Source of the DNA: an uncultured Actinomycetes bacterium
Lineage (GTDB): Bacteria; Actinomycetota; Thermoleophilia; Miltoncostaeales; Miltoncostaeaceae
DNA: 31,936 nucleotides
Direction of reading: 5' to 3'
Assembly: GCA_903866425.1 (NCBI GenBank)
Contig: CAIPNN010000178.1
Span: 1 to 31,936, forward strand
In this document: one piece after another, positions 16,376 to 24,172 of the stretch
Numbering within the stretch: position 1 is the first letter of the stretch
How the letters are laid out: each line of letters starts with the position of its first letter
Made by a program: the position numbers and the translations under genes
Notes under the pieces: generated by a model
The model's database searches: none
Told to the model about the DNA's origin: nothing
Seen by the model: only the letters and a program-made list of their open reading frames with translations

Positions 16376-17829
16376 GGGATCCTCCCGTCGGGCCCGGTGC
16401 GTCGGGCAAGGACGATTGTGGTGAGGCACAGACCGAAGGTGATCCACATCGGCGCGAATGCGATTGAGGTGGAGATGGCCAGGCTGCCGGTGAGGAATCC
16501 CAGCAGGGCAAGCATGCCGCCGAGGCCGAGGTAGCGCAGCAGTGGGTCACGTGCAGTCCGGGCTGCGCGGACGTTGCCCACGAGCATCGCCAGATACAGG
16601 GCGATGTAGAGCACCAGCCCCACGATTCCCGTATCGACGAGCACTTCGAGGGTCCAGTTGTGCAGGTTGGCCACACCCTCGTACCCCGCCTGTGCGCGCA
16701 CCGCGTTCTCGGCGTTGCCGGCGCCCACACCCACACCATTGCTCTGGATGGCGAGGTCGATGCCCTTGCCCAGCAGGGTGCTGCGCACCGCTCCCGAGCC
16801 CTGGCCGGACGACACCTGATCGGAGAGGGTCCCGAAGTTGAGCTTGGCCACCGCCTGCTCGGGCACCGGCACGATGCCCGCGCCGAAGAGCGACGGGATG
16901 ATGAGCGCGAGTGCCGCAGCCACGACCACCACGCTGGCGATGAACGCCTTTCGCATGGATCGGTCGGTACCCAGCACCACCAGCATGCCCAGCAGGATGA
17001 TGCCCACGGCGACCAGGTTCGACTTGGACCCACTCACGAGGATGAAGCCGATGGCAAGCACCGCGCCAGCCGCGCCCGCGATGCGCAGACGTGCGTCGCG
17101 GGCCACGACGGGCAGCAGCAGCAGGTAGGGCAGGGTGAGCGCGAGATAGGTGGCGAAGTTGTTCTGGTTGCCGAAGAACGACGTGGCTGCAAATGCGCCG
17201 ATGCGCGGGGTGAATGCCGATGCGGGGAAGCGCACGCCCAGGAAGATCTCGGCAAATGCGCCAAGGATGGCCAGCACGAATGTGGCGCCGAGCGCACCGA
17301 GCACCCACAGCACGTAGCGACGGCGCGATGCGGCGATGGGGATGGCAAGCATGAGGCCGGTGCTGATGATGAGAAAGACCGTCCAGCGCACGGCGTCGCC
17401 CGTTGACGCCGCCCAGGTCACCGATGCCAGCGCCCAGCCCACCCATCCGGCCACGAGTGCCATGGGAAGGCCGAGGCCATCGGGCACGGGAATGCCCCGC
17501 CCCATCAAGAGCCAGGCCACAAGGCCGAGGATGATGAGCACTGCGAACAGTCGGAAGGCGAAGATCTCGGGTTGCCCGGGAAGGCCGAGGTTCGGGCCGA
17601 TGATGGCGGCGACCAGTGTCACCACCAGGGCGGCGCGTCCCAGATCGGGCAGCGTGCGTCCGCCGAGCAGTGCCACCACCAGAAGTGCCACCGCAAGCGC
17701 GATGCCGGGGATGGGCGCGTAGGCGGCGAGGGCGCCGGCGGCGACCGCGGCGAGCAGGACGAGGACCACGGCGCGGACGCCGGGCCCCCCTGAGGGGCCG
17801 GCCGGCCGGGTGGTTGCACCAACCGACAT
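16372..17829 (-). CDS. O-antigen ligase/polymerase family membrane protein (Wzy-type, first copy)
   Basis: A 485-residue integral membrane protein with about 12 hydrophobic segments. It has the large outside loop near residues 310-390 that marks the Wzy/WaaL family, ending in the conserved HNWTLEVLVDTGIVGLVL stretch; the NLHN His is the residue usually required for catalysis. SGSKSNLVA in the middle matches the SRS/T-G family motif with Lys in place of Arg. These proteins polymerise lipid-linked repeat units or ligate finished chains on the outer face. The ATG at 17829 is 36 bases after the upstream gene, one of two non-overlapping junctions in this run. Polymerase versus ligase cannot be told from the sequence. 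Confidence 0.88.
   Translation of the reverse strand: MSVGATTRPAGPSGGPGVRAVVLVLLAAVAAGALAAYAPIPGIALAVALLVVALLGGRTLPDLGRAALVVTLVAAIIGPNLGLPGQPEIFAFRLFAVLIILGLVAWLLMGRGIPVPDGLGLPMALVAGWVGWALASVTWAASTGDAVRWTVFLIISTGLMLAIPIAASRRRYVLWVLGALGATFVLAILGAFAEIFLGVRFPASAFTPRIGAFAATSFFGNQNNFATYLALTLPYLLLLPVVARDARLRIAGAAGAVLAIGFILVSGSKSNLVAVGIILLGMLVVLGTDRSMRKAFIASVVVVAAALALIIPSLFGAGIVPVPEQAVAKLNFGTLSDQVSSGQGSGAVRSTLLGKGIDLAIQSNGVGVGAGNAENAVRAQAGYEGVANLHNWTLEVLVDTGIVGLVLYIALYLAMLVGNVRAARTARDPLLRYLGLGGMLALLGFLTGSLAISTSIAFAPMWITFGLCLTTIVLARRTGPDGRIP
16381..16386 (-). promoter_or_regulatory. Shine-Dalgarno sequence for a CTG start
   Basis: On the minus strand GGGAGG lies five bases before the CTG at 16375, an ideal distance. 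It is one of the few strong ribosome-binding sites in the window and decides the start of the GT4 gene. It lies inside the last codons of the upstream polymerase gene. Confidence 0.6.
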
Positions 17830-17865
17830 CTGGCCGGACGGTAGCAGGAGGGCGGGGGCGCCCCG

Positions 17866-18945
17866 TTACGCCCGAGTTCGGGCCGCCGCCTCCAGAATCC
17901 CCAGCACGCGGTCGGTTTCGTAGTCAAGCGAGTGCGCCATGGCGGCGGCGCGGCATGTTGCCGGGGCGGGGGGCGCCTCGATCATGCGGCGGAGGGCGTC
18001 TGCGATGGCCACCGGGTCGCGTGGATCAACGATCTCGCCAGCCACGCCGTGAGGAAGCACCTCCTTGAGCCCACCCACCGATGTGCCCACCACGGGCCGG
18101 CCGCTGGCCAGTGCCTCAAGCGCTGCGACACCCAGGGGTTCAACCAGGCTCACCTGTGCCACCACGTCGGCTGCGGTCATCCAGTCGGTCACCCCGGCAT
18201 TGGGCAGGACGCCCGTGCGCGTGATGGCGTCGCGTATGGCGAGGGTGCGGGCACCGGCATCGATGGCCCCCGCCAGTGGTCCGTCGCCCACAAACACCAG
18301 GCGGGCCCCGGGCAGCTCGGCGCGCAGTCGCGCAAAGGCCTGCAGCAGGCCGAGGGGGTTCTTGCGCTCGGTCAGTCCCCCCACGGCCAGCACCACCGGT
18401 GCGTCGTCCGGCAGGCCGAGGCGTGCACGCGCCGCCGCGCGGTCGCCCACCGTGAACCGATCGGTGTCGACGCCCATGCTGGCGACCTCGACGCGCTCGG
18501 GGCGAAGGCCCTCGTCGTACATGCGCCCTGCGAGCCACTCGCTCACGGCGATCACGTTGGCTGCTCCCGACACGCCGCTCGCGCTGAGCGTGCGGATGGG
18601 CGCGCGCGACAGATTGGCCACGTCACCACCATGTGCCGTGATCACCCACGGCGTGCGCCGTGCCCGCCCGGCGAGCGCGGCAATGAACCCGGTGGGGAAC
18701 AGATAATGCGCCCAGATCACATCCACATCGCGGGCCTCGCCGATGGCCTGCATGGCCAGCCGGGTGTACTTGCCCGGGGTGCGCAGTGCGCCCGACGCGC
18801 GGCTGTTGATGACCACCCGCTCAACCTGCGCGCCCTGGCGTTCCATGCAATCGCACATGCGCTCGATGAAGGCCCCGTAGTCGGGTGCACCCGGCCCCGG
18901 GTACATGTTCGACAGGCACATCACGCGGAGCGCCGGAAGGGTCAC
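17866..18945 (-). CDS. GT4 glycosyltransferase
   Basis: A 359-residue GT-B fold glycosyltransferase. The N-terminal part has LRVMCLSNMYPGPGAPDYG, with the glycine loop, then DVIWAHYLFPTG and ITAHGGDV. The C-terminal part has VLAVGGLTERKNPLGLLQA, LVFVGDGPL and the EPLGVAALEALASGRPVVG donor motif with both Glu residues. The start is GTG at 18945: it overlaps the upstream TGA as GTGA and has GGAGG (18950-18954) four bases ahead. The longer open frame upstream is a shadow of the polymerase gene. It resembles the GT4 at 15161-16375 in its opening and could be an old duplicate. Acceptor and donor are unknown. Confidence 0.9.
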   Translation of the reverse strand: MTLPALRVMCLSNMYPGPGAPDYGAFIERMCDCMERQGAQVERVVINSRASGALRTPGKYTRLAMQAIGEARDVDVIWAHYLFPTGFIAALAGRARRTPWVITAHGGDVANLSRAPIRTLSASGVSGAANVIAVSEWLAGRMYDEGLRPERVEVASMGVDTDRFTVGDRAAARARLGLPDDAPVVLAVGGLTERKNPLGLLQAFARLRAELPGARLVFVGDGPLAGAIDAGARTLAIRDAITRTGVLPNAGVTDWMTAADVVAQVSLVEPLGVAALEALASGRPVVGTSVGGLKEVLPHGVAGEIVDPRDPVAIADALRRMIEAPPAPATCRAAAMAHSLDYETDRVLGILEAAARTRA

Positions 18946-20480
18946 GGCGCCTCCGCGGTCCCCGGTTCCGGCAGCAGGTCGCCGCGCGGGAAGGTGGCGA
19001 GTACCACGAGCCCCGCGAGCAGCACCCACGTATACGGATCCTCAATGAGGGCCGAATAGAGCAGCGCGTGCACGAAGATTCCCACGACACCGGCGAGCAT
19101 CATCGCCCCCGGCACGCCGATGTCCTCGTCGCGGTCGCGCGTGGCGCGAATGCCGACGATGACCCCGAGCACAGAGAGCCATGCCAGCAGGGCAAAGCCG
19201 ATGATCCCCTCCTCGCTCAGCACGGTGACCGGGGCATTGTGCGAGATGACCACGCGAGTCTTCTTGAGTTCACCGGCGCTCAGCATCTGCGAGTAGTCCT
19301 TGGCGAATGAGCCAAGGCCGCTGCCCACCACCGGGTGAGCCCTCCACATCTCAACGCCCCCGTCGACCAGATCGAAGCGTCCTTCGCTCACCTTCGAGAG
19401 GCGTGAGGTGGAGGTGAGCGCATCGCGCACCTGGTGCGACCCGACCACGGCACCGGCGAAGCCCACCACGCCGAGGATGACGGTGATGAGGATGACCCGC
19501 CTGGGTCGGAAAAGGCGCAGCGACATGATGAACAGGCCGGTCATCAACATGAGGGCGCTGGAGCGTGAATACGTCACCACGAGCCCAGCCGCGTAGATGA
19601 TCTCGGCGGCACCCACTGCCACCAGCACCCGCGTGTCGGCCCGCTTCAGCCAGGCGATGGCCACGCCGATGAGCATGGCCAGCACCAGGTAGCGCCCGAG
19701 GATGTTGGGGTCGTAGAAGATGGAGTTGACCCGGAAGAACCGGCTGTACACGTTGGCCTGCTCGAGCCGGTGGTTCCACAGAATCTCGCGTGTGGCGTAT
19801 TCACCGACGGCGAGCAGCGCCACGGGAATGGCCATGGCCATGGTGGTGACACCGAGTACCCGCACGGCCCGTCCCCGCTGCCACAGCTGTGCGGCGAGCA
19901 CGAAGAGGAGGAGGAACGGGATCCAGAAGAAGGTGATCTTGGTGGCCGCCTCCGGGATGTCGGACGACCAGCACAGCGACACGATGCTGAAGCCCACGAA
20001 CAGCAGGAGCGGGAGGTCGAGCGGGGTGCCACGCCACACCCGCTCACCCGCACGGTTCATCCAGAACCACGTGAACAGACCCAGCACGATGACGCCGTAG
20101 AGCGGCACCAGAAGGTTGGCGTCAGTGTCGCCGATGGACAGCGGAATACGCACGGGCAGCGCGAGACCGAGAAGCAGGAACCACACCCATGGCTTCCGCG
20201 CCAGAAGGCGGCCGAGCAGCGCGGCAACCACGAGCGCGACGACGACGCCCACCACTGCGGCCCCGGCCCATACGGGCTTCGACAGCTTGTCCTGAATGCC
20301 CGAGGGCACCAGCGTGGCGGCCATGATGATCCACGCCGCGAGCAGGATGCCGAGCCCCGTGATGCGACGGGGCAGGTCGGGTACGCGGAGCGAGGCGGTC
20401 ACCTCACGCGGCGCGAGCATCACCACCATGCCGGCGGCACCGAGGATGGCTGCGCCCTGGCGGACCGCCTCTGCGCTCAC
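18942..20480 (-). CDS. O-antigen ligase/polymerase family membrane protein (Wzy-type, second copy)
   Basis: A 512-residue membrane protein with about 12-13 hydrophobic segments. The conserved outside loop holds HPVVGSGLGSFAKDY and, after it, SHNAPVTVLSEEGIIGFALL, the family's catalytic-loop signature with its His. TYSRSSALMLM in the middle matches the family's Arg-containing motif. It differs clearly from the copy at 16372-17829, which keeps Lys at that site, so the two are distant relatives rather than a fresh duplication. The start is GTG at 20480, overlapping the upstream TGA as GTGA; the 45 extra in-frame residues upstream look like shadow sequence. One copy may polymerise and the other ligate the chain to an anchor (inference). 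Confidence 0.88.
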   Translation of the reverse strand: MSAEAVRQGAAILGAAGMVVMLAPREVTASLRVPDLPRRITGLGILLAAWIIMAATLVPSGIQDKLSKPVWAGAAVVGVVVALVVAALLGRLLARKPWVWFLLLGLALPVRIPLSIGDTDANLLVPLYGVIVLGLFTWFWMNRAGERVWRGTPLDLPLLLFVGFSIVSLCWSSDIPEAATKITFFWIPFLLLFVLAAQLWQRGRAVRVLGVTTMAMAIPVALLAVGEYATREILWNHRLEQANVYSRFFRVNSIFYDPNILGRYLVLAMLIGVAIAWLKRADTRVLVAVGAAEIIYAAGLVVTYSRSSALMLMTGLFIMSLRLFRPRRVILITVILGVVGFAGAVVGSHQVRDALTSTSRLSKVSEGRFDLVDGGVEMWRAHPVVGSGLGSFAKDYSQMLSAGELKKTRVVISHNAPVTVLSEEGIIGFALLAWLSVLGVIVGIRATRDRDEDIGVPGAMMLAGVVGIFVHALLYSALIEDPYTWVLLAGLVVLATFPRGDLLPEPGTAEAP

Positions 20481-21199
20481 GGAGTCACCGGTGCCTTGCG
20501 TGCAGCCACGCATAGGCGTCTGGTGGTGGCGCGGTTGCCGGCCATGTCGCTCACGGTCGCCGCGATGATCGTGGGGCCGGGTACCGGCGTGCCGTTCGCG
20601 CCACTGCGGTTCCATGTCCAGGTGAAGGTGCCCTTGGCGGGCAGGTCGCGCCAGTTCGCTGCGGCGCCGGTGCCCACGGCGGCCACCCGCAGCCTGATGG
20701 CCTCACCGGGGCCTGTGACCGTGGACATGCAGGTGGTGCGCGTTGCCACCACGCTGAGGCCGGGTGCGGTGGGTGGTGTGGTGTCGATCACGATCTTCCT
20801 GCTCTTGCGGAACTTCTTCTGGCCCGCGTGGGCATCCAGATCGAGCGTGTATGCCCCGTCGGGCAGCTGCGCCCCTGCGTCGTTCGTGCCGTCCCACGGC
20901 ACGCTGAACGTCTTGGTGGAGATACGCGCACCGTCGGCGAGGGTCTTCACCACCGTGCCCGAGGGGTCCTTGATGGTGATGAGCACGTTTGAGGGCTGAC
21001 TCAGACGGATGGCCACACGGGCCTCTGCGCGTCCATCGACCGAGCCCGGGCTGAACACGCGCGTGGCCACGAACCGCGTGATGATGGGCGGCGGCGTGGT
21101 GAAGGCGAACGGCAGCACGAACACGCCGAACGCCACGATGACCATGGCGATGACGCCCCCGGCGATCCACCCGCGCCGTCCGGCGCCCTGCTCCGGCAT
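20477..21199 (-). CDS. Membrane-anchored protein with FlgD-type Ig-like domain
   Basis: A 240-residue protein with one N-terminal membrane helix (about 11-34) and the rest predicted outside. Residues about 45-130 fit a FlgD-like Ig domain: a NVLITIKDPSG strand, VVKTLADG, then the hallmark FSVPWDGTNDAGAQLPDGAYTL. Such domains bind or cap surface structures. A second beta-rich region (about 135-240) starts PPTAPGL, has FTWTWNRSGANG, and contains two Cys (CMSTV and RRLCVAA) that could form a disulfide. Start is ATG at 21199, sharing one base with the upstream stop (TGATG). The much longer open frame upstream is Arg/Pro-rich shadow of the methyltransferase gene. Role in glycan export or attachment is only inferred from place. 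Confidence 0.72.
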   Translation of the reverse strand: MPEQGAGRRGWIAGGVIAMVIVAFGVFVLPFAFTTPPPIITRFVATRVFSPGSVDGRAEARVAIRLSQPSNVLITIKDPSGTVVKTLADGARISTKTFSVPWDGTNDAGAQLPDGAYTLDLDAHAGQKKFRKSRKIVIDTTPPTAPGLSVVATRTTCMSTVTGPGEAIRLRVAAVGTGAAANWRDLPAKGTFTWTWNRSGANGTPVPGPTIIAATVSDMAGNRATTRRLCVAARKAPVTP

Positions 21200-21978
21200 C
21201 AGGGGAGGGGCCGGAAGCCGAGCACGATGTAGAAGCCGAAGCGCCCGACCGGCGTGTGCGACAGGGCCTTCTCGGCCTTGCGGACGCCGCCGAACTTGTA
21301 GACGCGCCCGATCTGCGAGCCGATCTTGCCGCCGGGGCGGAAGAAGATCCCGCGCTTGCTCACGGGCACCATGCCTGCCGCGGCCGCGTGCGACTCGAGG
21401 TCGACCCAGCTCTGCCAGTTGTCGATGGGCGCAAGGCTCAGCTTGATGCCGGGCACGCCGTGCTCGGCCGCCCAGCGACGGGCACCGGGAAGGCTTCGAC
21501 GGTTGGGGGTGCTGATCACCAGCAGCGCGCCGGGATTCATCTGCGCACGCAGGGCGCGCAGGCATGCGCGCGGGTCCTCGAGGTGCTCAAGCACGTCTGT
21601 GAGGGTCACCAGGTCGTACGGGCCCTCGGGTGGCTCGTATGCGCTGCCCACCATCGCGTCGAGCCGGTCGGCGGCGCCGATCTCGACAAGTCGCGTGCGG
21701 GCGATGTCGACGGACTCGGGCGACAGGTCAATGCCCACGCCGCCGTAGCCACGCTTGGCGAGCTCCTCCAGCAGGAATCCCCCGCCGCATCCGACGTCGA
21801 GCACGCGGCCACCAGGGCCGGGGCCATACTCATCGATGGTGGCGAGCACGCACGACATGCGGCTCTGCAGGTGCCAGTTCTCCTGCTCCACTGCGCGAAG
21901 ACGCGGCGCGATGCGGTCGTAGTACGCCTGGACCTCGTCCAGTTGCTCGTCCGTGCGCTCGTCCTGGTTGTCGCTCAT
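21199..21978 (-). CDS. Class I SAM-dependent methyltransferase
   Basis: A 259-residue soluble methyltransferase. The SAM-binding motif VLDVGCGGGFLLEE is at 59-72, the acidic residue after strand 2 is in GVGIDLSPES, and DLVTLTDVLEHLEDP is the motif after strand 4. ALLVISTPNRRS follows, as in UbiG-like enzymes. Such proteins in glycan clusters usually O-methylate a sugar, often at a chain end to stop growth, or modify a lipid intermediate. The N-terminal 50 residues are charged and helical. The ATG at 21978 overlaps the upstream stop as ATGA, and the frame further upstream lies in the hydrolase gene. Fold assignment is firm; substrate is inferred only from context. Confidence 0.87.
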   Translation of the reverse strand: MSDNQDERTDEQLDEVQAYYDRIAPRLRAVEQENWHLQSRMSCVLATIDEYGPGPGGRVLDVGCGGGFLLEELAKRGYGGVGIDLSPESVDIARTRLVEIGAADRLDAMVGSAYEPPEGPYDLVTLTDVLEHLEDPRACLRALRAQMNPGALLVISTPNRRSLPGARRWAAEHGVPGIKLSLAPIDNWQSWVDLESHAAAAGMVPVSKRGIFFRPGGKIGSQIGRVYKFGGVRKAEKALSHTPVGRFGFYIVLGFRPLP

Positions 21979-23087
21979 CGGCTCCAATCCGCCGGTCGCG
22001 ACTGGCCTGCGGTCGCCTGGCGGAAGGCGTCCCAGGCGGGCTTCTGCGAGAGATCCTCCCGCAGCAGGCCCCCTGTCCAGTACGGATTGTCCTGGAGGTT
22101 GAACCACATGGCGACCTCCACGCGCGGATACCGGTTGGCCACCTGTTGCGTCTGCGTCAACCATGACTTCTGCTGCCGTTCGCTCACGAAGTAGCGGTGG
22201 TAGCGGTTGTACGACGTGTGATAGCCGGACTCCGTCACGTAGATCGGTGCGCCGGGCTGCAGCCTATCCACCTGCGCCTGAATCTGCGGGATGGTCTTCC
22301 ACGACGGTACGAAATAGGCCTGCGCCGGTGACCCAATGGGGTACAGGTGCATGCTCCACGCGTCGAGCGGCACGCGGTTTCGCACCATCTCCTTGGCGAA
22401 CGTCAGGCTGCCCACCGACGAGTCGGCGGCATCGCACCTGGAGTCGCCCACCGGTCCGGTGACACCGCCGGTGACGATCGACGTGGGGCTCACGGCCTTG
22501 ATCTGGGCGTACGACGCCGCGAGGAGCGCCGCGTACTGGCGGGCCGAGTCGAGCACGTACTTCCCGCCCTGTCGCCGGCACTGGGGGAACCAGTACGTCG
22601 CGATGTTCGGCTCGTTCCAGATCTCGAGGCGCCGGACGAGGGGCAGCGTGCCGCCCGCGCCATCCGGCCACGTGCCGTTGTACCTGCGCGCGATTGCCGC
22701 AGCGAACGCCGCGCCGTCGGCCACACGCGGGGCCGCGTTCTTGTTGCCCGACTGCGACGCCCACTTGGGGGTCCAGTAGAAGTCGACGATCGGCGTGATG
22801 TTGCGCGCGCGCAGACCCGTGATGATCTGGTCGTACCGCGACCAGTCGTACGCCGGGTCACCCGGGTTGCTGGCATCGGCCGGCTGGGTGGGGGCCACAA
22901 AGCCCCACAGGATGTCCACGCGGGTGATGGTGGTGCCGGTGCTCTGCAGCAGGTCGAGGCGCTGCTCGAGTGCGGCCCCCGACATGTTGGGCAGCTGGTC
23001 GTCCTGAAGGGCCATCTGGGCACCCATGGCAGGACTCACCGCGACGACGACAGCGAGGGCCGCCAGTACAACCCGCAGCCACCTCAT
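21975..23087 (-). CDS. Secreted glycoside hydrolase, clan GH-A (GH39/PslG-like)
   Basis: A 370-residue exported hydrolase. A signal peptide covers about 1-22. The (beta/alpha)8 barrel shows the clan GH-A pair: acid/base Glu159 in LEIWNEPN and nucleophile Glu286 in IYVTESGYH. ITRVDILWGFV near the start and AWSMHLYPIG match the GH39/GH5-like group. PslG, a hydrolase in the Psl exopolysaccharide cluster of Pseudomonas, has this layout and role: trimming the polymer outside the cytoplasm. By analogy this enzyme likely cuts the glycan made by the cluster. The ATG at 23087 overlaps the upstream stop as ATGA. No carbohydrate-binding module or membrane anchor besides the signal is seen. Confidence 0.83.
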   Translation of the reverse strand: MRWLRVVLAALAVVVAVSPAMGAQMALQDDQLPNMSGAALEQRLDLLQSTGTTITRVDILWGFVAPTQPADASNPGDPAYDWSRYDQIITGLRARNITPIVDFYWTPKWASQSGNKNAAPRVADGAAFAAAIARRYNGTWPDGAGGTLPLVRRLEIWNEPNIATYWFPQCRRQGGKYVLDSARQYAALLAASYAQIKAVSPTSIVTGGVTGPVGDSRCDAADSSVGSLTFAKEMVRNRVPLDAWSMHLYPIGSPAQAYFVPSWKTIPQIQAQVDRLQPGAPIYVTESGYHTSYNRYHRYFVSERQQKSWLTQTQQVANRYPRVEVAMWFNLQDNPYWTGGLLREDLSQKPAWDAFRQATAGQSRPADWSR

Positions 23088-24136
23088 CGCACGGCGCCGA
23101 TCACGCGGCCGACGGTGCTCTTCATCTTCGTTGTGCGCTTCTTCACGGTGACCTTCCTGGTGATGCGCTCAAAGACCACGATGCGCGCGCCGTCGGTGGC
23201 GACCGCAGCCACGGTTCCCTTGGCGGTGCCCGCGGGACGTGCCTTGGCGCCGGCCCTGCTCGAGAACACCTTGGTGCCGGCACCGATGACGATGGCGTTG
23301 CCGCCACCGGCCACCACTGGCGTCCCCGGTCCTGACCACACGGTGCGCGTGGCACCCGATGCCACGTCGGTGCGCACGACCTTGGCGCGGCTGCCGTTCT
23401 TCACCACGGTCACGACGAAGCCCGGGGTGGCGAACACGCTCTTCACGGTGCCGCCCTGCGCCACTGTGCGCATGCCACCCATGCCGTCGTCTGCGGGCAC
23501 GCCGATGGTGATGGATGTGCCACCCGGGGCGGCCCACGCCGCCACGCCGGTCGCGATTGATGCAAGGCCCGGGCCGGTGTTGCCGGGGATGGACACGGAC
23601 GTGGCCCGCAGGTCGCCTTCGATGGGGCTCGCGCTGCCGAGTACCGCCCCAGCGGCACTCCCCGAGATCCAGCGCACGCGGCTGCCGTCGAGCCCTGCGC
23701 CTGCGGGAGCGGGCGCCCCGTCGCGCCCGTCGCTCGACACCACGACCTCGGCGTCAGTGGTATCGCAGCACCAGATGACCGGCCCGGCGTAGGCCGCCCC
23801 CGGCGCGATGGTGACGTACCCCCTGGCCGTGCCCGTCGCCCGCACCCGTGCGCCGTTCGAGATTCCGGCGCTGGTGCGGATGAGCACCGGCTTCGATGCC
23901 TTGCCGATGCCGCCGCCGAAGGGCGCGCGACCGGTGTCGGTGCGCCAGTAGGTGAAGGCGGCGGTCTTCGCAGGCTGGGTATCGCTCCACACCAGCGCAC
24001 CGCCACCGATGTCGGCCGTGATCGTGCCCCATCCACTCAGCACGATGTTGGCCGCCTGTGCCGATCCGGCCAGCGCCAGCGCCGCTGCGCTGGTTGCCGC
24101 CAGCGTGAGGCATGAAATCTGAAGGGGTCGTGACAT
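23084..24136 (-). CDS. Secreted protein of unknown function, beta-rich
   Basis: A 350-residue exported protein that I do not recognise. From the ATG at 24136 it has a signal peptide with likely cleavage after AQA near residue 29. The mature part is rich in Gly, Ala, Thr and Val with short beta-type repeats, such as GVAAWAAPGG, GFVVTVVKNGS, NAIVIGAGTKVF and GARIVVFERIT, which together suggest a beta-propeller or similar all-beta fold. A Cys-Cys pair sits in VIWCCDTTD. The C-terminal end is strongly basic (KVTVKKRTTKMK), which might bind an acidic polymer. GTG at 24169 is an alternative start. It is the first gene of the 18-gene glycan run, 36 bases after the OtsA gene, and overlaps the hydrolase gene as ATGA, so the two may work together. 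Confidence 0.7.
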   Translation of the reverse strand: MSRPLQISCLTLAATSAAALALAGSAQAANIVLSGWGTITADIGGGALVWSDTQPAKTAAFTYWRTDTGRAPFGGGIGKASKPVLIRTSAGISNGARVRATGTARGYVTIAPGAAYAGPVIWCCDTTDAEVVVSSDGRDGAPAPAGAGLDGSRVRWISGSAAGAVLGSASPIEGDLRATSVSIPGNTGPGLASIATGVAAWAAPGGTSITIGVPADDGMGGMRTVAQGGTVKSVFATPGFVVTVVKNGSRAKVVRTDVASGATRTVWSGPGTPVVAGGGNAIVIGAGTKVFSSRAGAKARPAGTAKGTVAAVATDGARIVVFERITRKVTVKKRTTKMKSTVGRVIGAVR

Positions 24137-24172
24137 CGCGGCGAGGCTAGCGGAGGTCTGAAGCGGCACGCA

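Noticed and set aside
22347..23792. 481-codon open frame on the plus strand
   Set aside because: It crosses the hydrolase and the secreted-protein genes on the other strand, both of which have signal peptides and a tight ATGA junction.
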